Shown here: positions 55,867 through 64,000 of the stretch, one piece after another | How positions within the stretch are numbered: the stretch's first letter is position 1 | Layout of the letters: every line of letters starts with the position of its first letter | Assembly (NCBI RefSeq): GCF_003026475.1 | Contig: NZ_PYMC01000007.1 | Location: 62,001-126,000 of the forward strand | Length of the DNA: 64,000 nucleotides | DNA from: Photobacterium lipolyticum | GTDB taxonomy: Bacteria > Pseudomonadota > Gammaproteobacteria > Enterobacterales > Vibrionaceae | Direction: 5' to 3' | The notes under the pieces: model-generated | Databases searched by the model: none | What the model was told of the DNA's origin: nothing | What the model saw: the letters and a program-made list of their open reading frames with translations, nothing else | Made by a program: the position numbers and the translations under genes

Positions 55867-57165
55867 GTGCTCATACGCTGGTTTTACACCTTATTACTTT
55901 CCCTCGCCGCCCCACTCCTACTCTACGGCCTTTACAAGAAAAAAGCGGGAAAGCCTTCATTCGGCCCGCGCTGGAAAGAGCATTTTGGCTTTACCCCCGT
56001 GATCGCTAACCAAAATACCGCACTCCGCCCTATCTGGATCCACGCGGTCTCGGTTGGCGAATCTATTGCTGCCATTCCAGTGATTAAAGCCTTAAAAGCG
56101 CAAAACCCAGAGCAACCCATTGTCGTCACAACGACAACCAGCACAGGTGCAGAGCAAGTGGCCAAACTGGGCGATCTGGTTGAACACCGTTATATGCCAC
56201 TTGATTTTTCATGGTGTGTTAAAGGCTTTTTAAAAACGATAAAACCTTCTGCGATGCTGATTATGGAAACTGAGCTGTGGCCAAATACCCTCGCCTCAGT
56301 TCACGATTCAGGCGTACCGATCATTATTATGAATGCCCGCCTGTCAGCCCGCTCAGCGGCTCGCTATCGTCAGTTTCAGCCCATTTTCAATCTACTGGCC
56401 CGCAATATCGACCATGTTTTGTGCTTACATCATGATGATGCGGAGCGCTTTAAAGCATTAGGGATGAAAGAGCAAAATGTCACGGTGACCGGCTCAATTA
56501 AATATGACATCGAAATATCGGCTTCAATCAAACAGCAAGCAAGAGATTTACGCAGCCAGTTAGGCGCTCAGCGGCCGGTCTGGGTCGCGGCCAGCACCCA
56601 CAAAGGGGAGGATGAACAAGTCTTGGAGGCATTCCGGTTTGTTCTGCAAAAGTACCCGGACAGTTTATTAATTCTTGTTCCGCGCCACCCAGAGCGTTTC
56701 AATCAGGTTGAACAGTTGTGTGCCGATACCGGCTTTACCTGTGTGCGCCGCACAGCCAATGCCGAGGTTTCAGCCGATACTCAGGTCTATCTGGCCGATA
56801 CGATGGGAGAAATGCTGATCTTCCAGGGCGCTGCAGATATCACCTTTATGGGCGGCAGCTTAATCGGTGATGCGGTCGGCGGGCATAACCTGTTAGAGCC
56901 TGCCGCCTTGGGGAAACCCGCGCTCACCGGGCCAAGCTTTTACAATTTTACCGACATAACTGAGCAGTTATGCTCAGCCAATGCAGTCTGGATCTGTGCC
57001 GATGCCCAAGAACTGGGGCTGATGCTAACGCAACTCTTTGCGAGCTCTGAACAATGCCAATCCATGGGATCCGCCGCTTTGAACGTGGTAAAACAAAATC
57101 AAGGTGCGGTTGCCAAAACCTTAACCGCTCTCAACCACCAGCTTTCAACTCAGGCCCCAGCGTAA
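55867..57165 (+). CDS. waaA: 3-deoxy-D-manno-octulosonic acid transferase
   Basis: Inner-membrane enzyme that transfers Kdo from CMP-Kdo to lipid IVA. Starts at GTG with AAGGA upstream; 432 residues. N-terminal membrane anchor (about 1-22), WIHAVSVGESIAAIPVIKAL, METELWPN, ASTHKGEDEQ and the C-terminal GGSLIGDAVGGHNLLEPAA. The 3' end overlaps kdkA tail to tail by 16 bases. The adjacent Kdo kinase suggests a single phosphorylated Kdo, as in Haemophilus and Vibrio. Confidence 0.96.
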   Translation: MLIRWFYTLLLSLAAPLLLYGLYKKKAGKPSFGPRWKEHFGFTPVIANQNTALRPIWIHAVSVGESIAAIPVIKALKAQNPEQPIVVTTTTSTGAEQVAKLGDLVEHRYMPLDFSWCVKGFLKTIKPSAMLIMETELWPNTLASVHDSGVPIIIMNARLSARSAARYRQFQPIFNLLARNIDHVLCLHHDDAERFKALGMKEQNVTVTGSIKYDIEISASIKQQARDLRSQLGAQRPVWVAASTHKGEDEQVLEAFRFVLQKYPDSLLILVPRHPERFNQVEQLCADTGFTCVRRTANAEVSADTQVYLADTMGEMLIFQGAADITFMGGSLIGDAVGGHNLLEPAALGKPALTGPSFYNFTDITEQLCSANAVWICADAQELGLMLTQLFASSEQCQSMGSAALNVVKQNQGAVAKTLTALNHQLSTQAPA

Positions 57166-57854
57166 CCTTGCAATAGACATTGCCAACATGAGTCCTGAAA
57201 CTGAATACCTCGCTTACCCTGCTCTTTAACAAATGAGCGGTGTAGGCGGGCCAGGTTCTTCTCTTTCCATGCTGACCCCGACTGCTCATAGCATTTATCA
57301 AAATCGATCAACCAAACCTGCTCGTCGCCATCCAGCAAAATATTGTGAGCGTTCAGATCGGTATGGCACACCTGTAAATCGTGCATTTTTCGGATCGTTG
57401 CCCCGATCTGCAGCCACACAGGCTCGGGAAGGCTGTTTTTTTGCAACAACGCCACAAGATCCCTGGCGTTATCAATCTTCTCAACCAGAATATCGGCACG
57501 GTAAGTTAAACCGGAGCGGATCGCCCTCGCCGCGACGGGGCGGGGAACACGCACGCCACCTTGCGCCAACTTATGCAGCAACAACGTTTCTTCAGCGCAG
57601 CGCGTTTTGCTCCAGCCAAGAAACCAATATGAGTCTTCTACCAGTTTGCCAAATAGTCCGCCACGACGATAATGACGCAGTGCCATCGGTAACCGTTCAC
57701 CCTGAACAAACCAGGTTGTGCCTCGACCTTCCGCCGAGCCAATCACTTTTGCTCCTTGCTGCCAGAACACCGGGTCAAAACATACATTCGGATCTTCTTG
57801 CAACAAATTCGGGTCAAACCAGATGCGCTGGTTATCAAAACACAATTCTTCCAC
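57150..57854 (-). CDS. kdkA: 3-deoxy-D-manno-octulosonic acid kinase
   Basis: Phosphorylates the inner-core Kdo residue. Eukaryotic-kinase-like fold of 234 residues with the catalytic loop CHTDLNAHNILLDG and the metal-binding LIDFDKCYE. It begins at GTG after AGGAG. Its presence implies that WaaA here is functionally monofunctional (one Kdo), as in other KdkA-bearing species; that is an inference from family knowledge. Confidence 0.93.
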   Translation of the reverse strand: MEELCFDNQRIWFDPNLLQEDPNVCFDPVFWQQGAKVIGSAEGRGTTWFVQGERLPMALRHYRRGGLFGKLVEDSYWFLGWSKTRCAEETLLLHKLAQGGVRVPRPVAARAIRSGLTYRADILVEKIDNARDLVALLQKNSLPEPVWLQIGATIRKMHDLQVCHTDLNAHNILLDGDEQVWLIDFDKCYEQSGSAWKEKNLARLHRSFVKEQGKRGIQFQDSCWQCLLQGYAGA

Positions 57855-57946
57855 GGTGAAACTCCTGACAGGTTACGCTTCGTTATTTTACAATCACCTG
57901 AGTGAACTGCATAATTCCATCTTCAAATCATTATTGGGTATCAGCA

Positions 57947-58999
57947 ATGGCGCTATTTTCTACTCCGCCGAAATCTTTGTGTATTCTGCGATTATCTGCA
58001 ATTGGTGATGTTTGCCACGCGATTGCCGTGGTGCAAGCAATACAATGCCACTGGCCTCAAACAGAAATCACCTGGATTACCGGGAAAATAGAAGCCCAGC
58101 TTATCGGTGACTTGCCAGGGATAACCGTCGTCACCTTTGATAAAAAAGCCGGTCTTGCCGGTATGCGAACTGTTTGGCGTGCATTAAAAGGGCAAAAGTT
58201 TGATGCCTTACTCCATATGCAAGCAGCACTTCGTGCAAGTGTACTATCATTGGGCATTAAAGCTAAATACCGCGTTGGATTTGGCCGCAACCGCACCAAA
58301 GAAGGACAATGGCTGTTTACTAACAAGCACCTGCCAAAAACCGATGCCTTTCATGTCCTGGACAATTTCGCGGATTTTGCCCGTTATCTCGGGGTTCCTT
58401 TTTCTGCGCCAAGCTGGAATATTCCGCTGGCGGAAGAAGATGTCCGGTTTGCTCAGCAATACACAGCGGGAAAACAAACCCTGCTGATCTCTCCTGCCGC
58501 CAGCAAAGATGAACGCAACTGGCTAACCGAGCGATATGCAGAAATTGCGGACTATGCTAACAGCAAAGGTATGCAGGTACTGCTATGCGGTTCACCGGCT
58601 CCCAGAGAAATTGCGCTGGGCAAGAAAATAGAACAATACAGCCAGCAGCCTGTCGTTAATTTGATTGGCCAGACCAACTTGAAGCAATTAACGGCCTTAT
58701 TAGGGCAAGTCGATGTTGTCTTAGCCCCGGATACCGGCCCTGCGCACCTGGCTACCACCCAGGGAACACCGGTTATTGGGTTGTATGCTCACAGTAACCC
58801 ATACAGAACCGGGCCTTACAATAGCCTGGATCACGTGGCGAGCGTTTACGATCAACATGCCGAACAACAACATGGAAAACCGGTTGATGCCTTGCCTTGG
58901 GGCACCAGAGTGAAAGGCGAAGACTTAATGAAAGACATCAGTGTCGAAAAAGTAAAGTCCATACTCGACAGTCTGATCTCACCATCGGTTTCGCACTAA
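57947..58999 (+). CDS. Family 9 glycosyltransferase (heptosyltransferase-like)
   Basis: ADP-heptose:LPS heptosyltransferase family, 350 residues from the ATG at 57947 (MALFSTPPKSLCILRLSAIG); the frame begins at 57902 but that extension is not family-like. ILRLSAIGDVCHAIAVVQAI, LHMQAALRASVLS, VGFGRNRTKEG and APDTGPAHLATTQGTPVIGLY are GT9 hallmarks. The motif set points to a WaaC-like first heptosyltransferase, but WaaF or a later heptosyltransferase cannot be excluded. Confidence 0.85.
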   Translation: MALFSTPPKSLCILRLSAIGDVCHAIAVVQAIQCHWPQTEITWITGKIEAQLIGDLPGITVVTFDKKAGLAGMRTVWRALKGQKFDALLHMQAALRASVLSLGIKAKYRVGFGRNRTKEGQWLFTNKHLPKTDAFHVLDNFADFARYLGVPFSAPSWNIPLAEEDVRFAQQYTAGKQTLLISPAASKDERNWLTERYAEIADYANSKGMQVLLCGSPAPREIALGKKIEQYSQQPVVNLIGQTNLKQLTALLGQVDVVLAPDTGPAHLATTQGTPVIGLYAHSNPYRTGPYNSLDHVASVYDQHAEQQHGKPVDALPWGTRVKGEDLMKDISVEKVKSILDSLISPSVSH

Positions 59000-59017
59000 A
59001 CAAATTATTTTATTTAA

Positions 59018-59515
<498 letters not shown>

Positions 59516-59531
59516 CACGTAATCCGCATTC

Positions 59532-59560
59532 AAAAAAAGGAGGCCATAGCCTCCTTTTTG
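59532..59560. terminator. Bidirectional terminator between coaD and the epimerase gene
   Basis: AAAAAGGAGGC/GCCTCCTTTTT with loop CATA; T runs on both strands. Confidence 0.85.
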
Positions 59561-59586
59561 TTTTTGCACTTCATGTAATTAGATCA

Positions 59587-60591
59587 TCAGCACTTATAAA
59601 ACGCACGATACCAATCAACAAATGCCTTAACGCCTTCTTTCACTTTCACCGCGGGCTGGTAACCGGTAGCGTTAAATAAGTCGTCAGTATCGGCATAGGT
59701 TGCATACACATCGCCGGGCTGCATCGGCATGAAGTTTTTCTTCGCTTCAATCCCTAACGCCTCTTCCAGCGCTTCAATAAAGTCCATCAGCTTCACCGGG
59801 CTGCCATGGCCGATGTTATACACTTTATAAGGCGCCGAGCTGGTTGCAGGCGAACCCGCTTCGACCGTCCAGTCTTTGTTCTTTTCCGGGATCACATCCT
59901 GAATGCGGATAATGCCTTCAACAATATCATCGATGTAAGTGAAATCACGGCGCATATCGCCATTGTTATACACATCGATGCCTTTGCCTTCGACAATCGC
60001 ATTGGTAAATTTGAACAATGCCATGTCAGGACGCCCCCAGGGGCCATAGACAGTAAAGAAACGCAGGCCAGTGGTGGGAACACCATACAAATGCGAATAT
60101 GTATGGGCCATCAACTCATTGGATTTCTTCGTTGCGGCATACAATGAAATCGGATGATCCACACTGTCACAGGTATTAAACGGCATCTTTTGGTTCAGGC
60201 CATATACCGAGCTTGAAGACGCATAGACCAGGTGTTTGACTTTATTATGGCGACACCCTTCGAGCACGGCCAAATGGCCGACTAAGTTACTGTCGGCATA
60301 GGCCATCGGATTATCAATGGAGTAACGTACTCCGGCCTGGGCTGCCAGATGAATAACACGATCAAACTGCTGCTCGGCAAACAAAGTCGCCATGCCGTCA
60401 CGATCTGCTAAATCCAGCTCGATAAAGGTGAATCTTTCGTTAGCAGCACGCTCAAGACGCGCATGCTTGAGCGAGACATCGTAGTAATCATTCAGGTTAT
60501 CGATACCAATGACATCATGGCCCTGGTCGCAAAGGCGTTCCGTCACCGCACTACCAATAAAACCTGCTGCACCCGTTACGAGATATTTCAT
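59587..60591 (-). CDS. UDP-glucuronate 4-epimerase-like NAD-dependent epimerase
   Basis: Extended short-chain dehydrogenase of 334 residues with GAAGFIGSAVTERL, SSSSVYGLNQKMPF, the YAATKKSNELMAH catalytic pair and FTVYGPWGRPDMALFKF, the last being typical of UDP-glucuronate 4-epimerases that make UDP-galacturonate. The upstream gene ugd supplies UDP-glucuronate, so the two form a short pathway to acidic sugars for LPS or capsule. 78 bases after ugd, same strand. Confidence 0.88.
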   Translation of the reverse strand: MKYLVTGAAGFIGSAVTERLCDQGHDVIGIDNLNDYYDVSLKHARLERAANERFTFIELDLADRDGMATLFAEQQFDRVIHLAAQAGVRYSIDNPMAYADSNLVGHLAVLEGCRHNKVKHLVYASSSSVYGLNQKMPFNTCDSVDHPISLYAATKKSNELMAHTYSHLYGVPTTGLRFFTVYGPWGRPDMALFKFTNAIVEGKGIDVYNNGDMRRDFTYIDDIVEGIIRIQDVIPEKNKDWTVEAGSPATSSAPYKVYNIGHGSPVKLMDFIEALEEALGIEAKKNFMPMQPGDVYATYADTDDLFNATGYQPAVKVKEGVKAFVDWYRAFYKC

Positions 60592-60669
60592 ACTTTACCT
60601 GTCTTTTATCACTGTCCACCTCATTGCTATGTCATAAACAGCAAAGAGATGAACAGTGGCATTTTGTCT

Positions 60670-62013
60670 TTAAATTACGGGACGAATACTGTCACCGCGG
60701 CCAATCGCGTAATAACTAAAACCGCGCTCTTGCATTAGTACCGGCTCAAATAAGTTGCGGCCATCAACAATCACTTTTTCTTTTAATGTCGTCGCAATGA
60801 AATCAAAATCAGGAGCACGGAAGTTCGTCCACTCGGTACAGATCACCAGCGCATCGGCACCTTGCAATGCCGCTTCTTTAGTCCCCATTAGCAGCAGATC
60901 GTCGCGATTTCCATAAATACGCTGGCACTCTTCCATCGCTTCGGGGTCAAACGCCTGAACCTTCGCTCCCGCCTGCCACAGTGACTCCATTAACACCCGG
61001 CTGGATGCCTCTCGCATATCATCGGTATTGGGTTTAAAGGAAAGCCCCCAAACCGCAATCGTTTTATCTTTAAGATCAGAATTAAAATGGTGGTTCAGAT
61101 TCGCCATTAGCTTATCTTTCTGGCGATAGTTGACTCGCTCTACCGCTTCCAGCAACTCAGATTGATAGCCAATCCCCTGGGACGTACGCACCAATGCCTG
61201 CACATCTTTCGGGAAACACGAACCACCGTAACCACAGCCCGGATAAATAAAATGGTAGCCAATGCGGGGATCAGAGCCGATACCTTTGCGAACCTGCTCA
61301 ATATCCGCTCCCAGTTTTTCTGCCAGGTTCGACATCTCGTTCATGAACGAAATCTTGGTAGCCAGCATGCAGTTTGCAGCATATTTGGTAAGCTCGGCTG
61401 ACCGAACATCCATAAAGATGATCTTGTCGTGGTTGCGATTAAAGGGCGCATACAACTCACGCATCAGTTTTTCAACCCGCTCAGAATCCGTACCAATAAC
61501 AATGCGATCGGGTTTACGGCAATCCGCAACAGCCGCGCCTTCTTTTAAAAATTCAGGATTAGAGGCAACATCAAAATCAATGTCAGCGCCACGCTCTGCA
61601 AGCGCTGTTGCCACATGGGCTTGTACTTTATCTGCAGTACCGACCGGTACTGTCGATTTATCGATGATCACTTTGTAATCATCCATATACTTGGCAATCG
61701 TGCCGGCAACCGCTAACACATACTGCAGATCGGCAGAGCCATCTTCATCTGGTGGCGTACCGACAGCAATAAACTGCATTTGACCATGTTTAACGCCAAG
61801 TTCAGCATCCGTGGTGAAGGTGATGCGGCCTGATTCATAGTTTTCTTTGACCAGCGGTGTCAGACCCGGTTCATAAATAGGAATAATCCCCTGCTTCAGG
61901 TTCTCAACCTTGTTCTGATCAACATCGACACACACCACTTCATGGCCAACTTCCGCCAGAACGGCAGCCTGAACCAGGCCAACATACCCAATACCAAAAA
62001 CTGTAACTTTCAT
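60670..62013 (-). CDS. ugd: UDP-glucose 6-dehydrogenase
   Basis: Two-fold NAD-dependent oxidation of UDP-glucose to UDP-glucuronate. 447 residues, the long bacterial type: [19 protein letters not shown] at the N-terminus, [21 protein letters not shown], and the catalytic cysteine in [14 protein letters not shown]. First gene of the ugd-epimerase pair. No terminator is seen between the two. Confidence 0.96.
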   Translation of the reverse strand: MKVTVFGIGYVGLVQAAVLAEVGHEVVCVDVDQNKVENLKQGIIPIYEPGLTPLVKENYESGRITFTTDAELGVKHGQMQFIAVGTPPDEDGSADLQYVLAVAGTIAKYMDDYKVIIDKSTVPVGTADKVQAHVATALAERGADIDFDVASNPEFLKEGAAVADCRKPDRIVIGTDSERVEKLMRELYAPFNRNHDKIIFMDVRSAELTKYAANCMLATKISFMNEMSNLAEKLGADIEQVRKGIGSDPRIGYHFIYPGCGYGGSCFPKDVQALVRTSQGIGYQSELLEAVERVNYRQKDKLMANLNHHFNSDLKDKTIAVWGLSFKPNTDDMREASSRVLMESLWQAGAKVQAFDPEAMEECQRIYGNRDDLLLMGTKEAALQGADALVICTEWTNFRAPDFDFIATTLKEKVIVDGRNLFEPVLMQERGFSYYAIGRGDSIRPVI

Positions 62014-62182
62014 GTTCTGTTCCCAAAATAATTAAAGCGGTTTTGCACCAACAACGCTAATGGCGACTAAGAGCAACCGACACGTATCATTTGACGTCAC
62101 GACTGGCCATTAAGCGTTAGATTATACGGTGCCGATATCATGAATACATTGATAATTCTCTTTGTTCATAACATCTTAAATT

Positions 62183-62992
62183 CTATTTTTGACAGTGACT
62201 GCAATACACCGTGGCACGCTGACCTATCTTAATGTTACTCAATAGCTTGTCGCATCGAGGGCAAGGCTCGCCACCTTTTCCATATACCTGTAATTCTTGG
62301 GCAAAATACCCCGGCTTGCCATCCGCATTTTTAAAGTCTTTCAAGGTAGTACCACCTTGCTCAATGGCAAACGCCAACACAGCTTTAATTTCAGCCACTA
62401 AGATCGCTATACGTTGCGACGAGATATTACCGGCAGCACGTTTCGGATCAATACCGGCACTGAACAGCGATTCATTGGCATAGATATTACCCACCCCGAC
62501 CACGACCTGGTTATCCATAATCAATTGTTTGATCGCGGTACGCTTACCGTGCGCTCTCTCTAACAGGTACTCGGCAGTAAATCCATCACTCAGTGGCTCT
62601 GGCCCCAGCTTGCTGAGTACCGGATGCTGTCGCTCCGGTAGCTCCCATAACCAGGCACCGAAACGGCGTGGATCGTTATAACGCAGCACTTCCCCACTTG
62701 AGAGTACCAAATCTACGTGATCATGCTTTTCCGCTGGTATGGATGCCGGTAAGATCCGTAAACTGCCTGACATACCTAAATGAATAATCGCGTATCCGGC
62801 ATCTGTCTGTAACAACAGATACTTCGCCCGGCGACGGATACTGCGGATCACCTGTCCTTCAATCTGCTGAATATCTTCTGGGATCGGCCAACGTAAACGT
62901 GAATTTCGAATAATAATTTGTGTCACCGTCTGACCCACCACATGAGGCGTGATCCCCATCCGGCTCACTTCTACTTCAGGTAATTCAGGCAT
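62183..62992 (-). CDS. mutM: Formamidopyrimidine-DNA glycosylase
   Basis: Bifunctional glycosylase/AP lyase that removes 8-oxoguanine. 269 residues starting [10 protein letters not shown] (Pro nucleophile after Met removal, Glu2 catalytic), with the helix-two-turn-helix and a C-terminal zinc finger C-x2-C-x16-C-x2-C (CPRC...CSHC). Located downstream of rpmBG, as in enteric bacteria, but separated from rpmG by an uncharacterised gene and a terminator. Confidence 0.97.
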   Translation of the reverse strand: MPELPEVEVSRMGITPHVVGQTVTQIIIRNSRLRWPIPEDIQQIEGQVIRSIRRRAKYLLLQTDAGYAIIHLGMSGSLRILPASIPAEKHDHVDLVLSSGEVLRYNDPRRFGAWLWELPERQHPVLSKLGPEPLSDGFTAEYLLERAHGKRTAIKQLIMDNQVVVGVGNIYANESLFSAGIDPKRAAGNISSQRIAILVAEIKAVLAFAIEQGGTTLKDFKNADGKPGYFAQELQVYGKGGEPCPRCDKLLSNIKIGQRATVYCSHCQK

Positions 62993-63015
62993 AGATATTC
63001 TCGTAGCGTCATCTG

Positions 63016-63510
63016 TCAGTCAGGAAATAAATAAGTATCGTCGACAGAGATTGCCAGCCATCTTCCTTCCCAGCCTTGCAACAACCAGAACTGGGGCAAT
63101 TGGTACACAGTCACACGTATCGGCTCTTCTGTCATCCTCAGCCAAATTTCGACGGTACGCGGCGCTGTTAACTGAGGTTTCAACTGCGTCATGGTCTCTT
63201 TGTCGACGGCAGTACCCGCAATAGTTTGCCAGCGATTGACAACTGCCGGCAGATTCGACTGCATCGACGGTTCAGCGACCCACTGACCACCTTGTAACAT
63301 AATCTGATAGTGCGGCAGCACTAACTGAGTGATCACCGCCTGCTCAGGCAGTAAGCGCTGCACAGCAGGTGATGGTGAGGACGTCGTTGATGAAGATGAT
63401 GATGCGTTTGATAAACGTTCTTTTATCAGCTCAGGAAGCTGGACCATTGCAATAAAACCAACAACGGCAGCAATGATTACATTATTCCATCCACGGCGTG
63501 ATAGTTTCAT
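63016..63510 (-). CDS. Uncharacterised single-span membrane protein next to mutM
   Basis: A 164-residue protein, start at 63510 ([19 protein letters not shown]) with GGAGAG upstream. One N-terminal membrane helix (about residues 9-28), a Ser/Thr-rich linker ([12 protein letters not shown]), then an apparently folded extracytoplasmic domain rich in Gln, Leu and Trp ([22 protein letters not shown]). No known catalytic motif. It ends 23 bases before mutM, so the two probably share a transcript. I do not recognise the family. Confidence 0.75.
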   Translation of the reverse strand: MKLSRRGWNNVIIAAVVGFIAMVQLPELIKERLSNASSSSSTTSSPSPAVQRLLPEQAVITQLVLPHYQIMLQGGQWVAEPSMQSNLPAVVNRWQTIAGTAVDKETMTQLKPQLTAPRTVEIWLRMTEEPIRVTVYQLPQFWLLQGWEGRWLAISVDDTYLFPD

Positions 63511-63647
63511 CCAGGCTCTCCTTGGCCCTAGTATCATGATCTTGAATCATAACATTATAGCAATTGTATACCCTGATTTTTGATGTAGAGCGCTATATCT
63601 GCAATTCAGCGCCTGACCTTAGCATCTGGAAATTATCGCTGAAACGA

Positions 63648-63673
63648 GCATCTTGAGGTTACTTGGGTTTATA
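63648..63673 (-). repeat. Dispersed palindrome arm, copy 4 (inverted)
   Basis: GCATCTTGAGGTTACTTGGG is the reverse complement of the arm at 1856 and of that at 34047, ending TTTATA. It lies between the rpmG terminator and the start region of the mutM unit. Confidence 0.6.
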
Positions 63674-63726
63674 AAAGCAAAGACAACAAGGAAGGAAACC
63701 CGTTTTTCAGGGCAAATTTCAGGTAT

Positions 63727-63755
63727 AAAAAAACCCAGTCTAAACTGGGTTTTTA
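63727..63755. terminator. rpmBG terminator
   Basis: AAAAACCCAGT/ACTGGGTTTTT with loop CTAA; U-rich on the minus strand, 20 bases past the rpmG stop. Confidence 0.88.
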
Positions 63756-63774
63756 TCAAAGAATTTCAAATCGA

Positions 63775-63942
63775 TTACTTGATTTTAGCTTCTTTGTACA
63801 TAACGTGCTGGCGAACTACTGGATCAAATTTCTTGATCTCAAATTTGCCTGGCATGTTACGCTTGTTCTTATCGGTAGTGTAGAAGTGTCCTGTACCAGC
63901 AGATGATACTAGGCGGATCTTCTCACGAATGCCTTTAGCCAT
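63775..63942 (-). CDS. rpmG: 50S ribosomal protein L33
   Basis: Fifty-five residues, [18 protein letters not shown] to MYKEAKIK, too short for routine ORF cut-offs. This is the cysteine-free bL33 form, so it does not bind zinc. It follows rpmB after a 16-base gap, and GAGAG precedes its start. The rpmB-rpmG-mutM order is that of E. coli. Confidence 0.96.
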   Translation of the reverse strand: MAKGIREKIRLVSSAGTGHFYTTDKNKRNMPGKFEIKKFDPVVRQHVMYKEAKIK

Positions 63943-63958
63943 TTTTTAAACTCTCTCT

Positions 63959-64000
63959 TTAAACGTTCTCGCCGCGAACACGCATCTCTGCAAGAACGAT
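63959..64000 (-). CDS. rpmB: 50S ribosomal protein L28, C-terminal end only
   Basis: Only the last 13 codons and stop are in the window: IVLAEMRVRGENV on the minus strand, the typical bL28 C-terminus. Identified from this tail and its place before rpmG. Confidence 0.85.
   Translation of the reverse strand: MVLAEMRVRGENV

Overview
The window is ordinary chromosomal backbone of a gammaproteobacterium, most likely a Vibrionaceae member close to Photobacterium. The reasons are an argininosuccinate lyase fused to an N-acetyltransferase domain (ArgHA), a clear AphA quorum-sensing regulator, the conserved run priA-cytR-ftsN-hslVU-menA-rraA-zapB, a Kdo-kinase type LPS core locus, and dispersed copies of the palindromic TATACCCAA/TTGAAG element seen throughout Vibrionaceae. 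The genus is an inference; no rRNA or tRNA gene is present to confirm it. I see no insertion sequence, prophage, integron, CRISPR array or toxin-antitoxin pair.

Layout. 1-7.3 kb: the end of a dihydrolipoyl dehydrogenase, a small DUF3624-like membrane protein, and the arginine operon argCBGH(A) on the minus strand behind a tandem ARG box. 7.3-11.5 kb: ppc and aphA. 11.5-16.8 kb: methionine genes metF, metBL and their repressor metJ, with twin MetJ operators. 16.9-18.7 kb: malic enzyme and rpmE. 19-27.5 kb: priA, cytR, ftsN, hslVU (with a sigma-32 type promoter), menA, rraA, zapB. 28.2-33.5 kb: glpF-glpK-glpX and a cysteine-rich SufR-like regulator with fpr. 33.7-36.8 kb: two small proteins, tpiA and pfkA. 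37.3-40 kb: cpxP divergent from cpxRA, with a perfect CpxR box. 40-46.9 kb: trmL, cysE-gpsA-secB-rhodanese, gpmI-envC and a YibQ-like protein (to 47.7 kb). 47.8-62 kb: LPS core and lipid A genes (hldD, lpxM, waaL, several glycosyltransferases, waaA, kdkA, a heptosyltransferase), coaD, and ugd with a UDP-glucuronate 4-epimerase. 62.2-64 kb: mutM, an unknown membrane-anchored protein, rpmG and the tail of rpmB.

How the parts fit. Central carbon genes (ppc, tpiA, pfkA, gpmI) are scattered but share a HexR-like 15-bp palindrome close to their promoters, suggesting one sugar-phosphate-responsive control. Envelope functions dominate the second half: Cpx stress sensing, septal hydrolase activation, lipid A acylation, Kdo addition and phosphorylation, core sugars and O-antigen ligation. 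The least explained pieces are in intergenic DNA: two candidate small RNAs (zapB-glpF and cpxP-pfkA gaps), a hairpin leader before argC, and a LuxR-type palindrome on the aphA promoter. I found no convincing new multi-gene system; the novelty here is regulatory.
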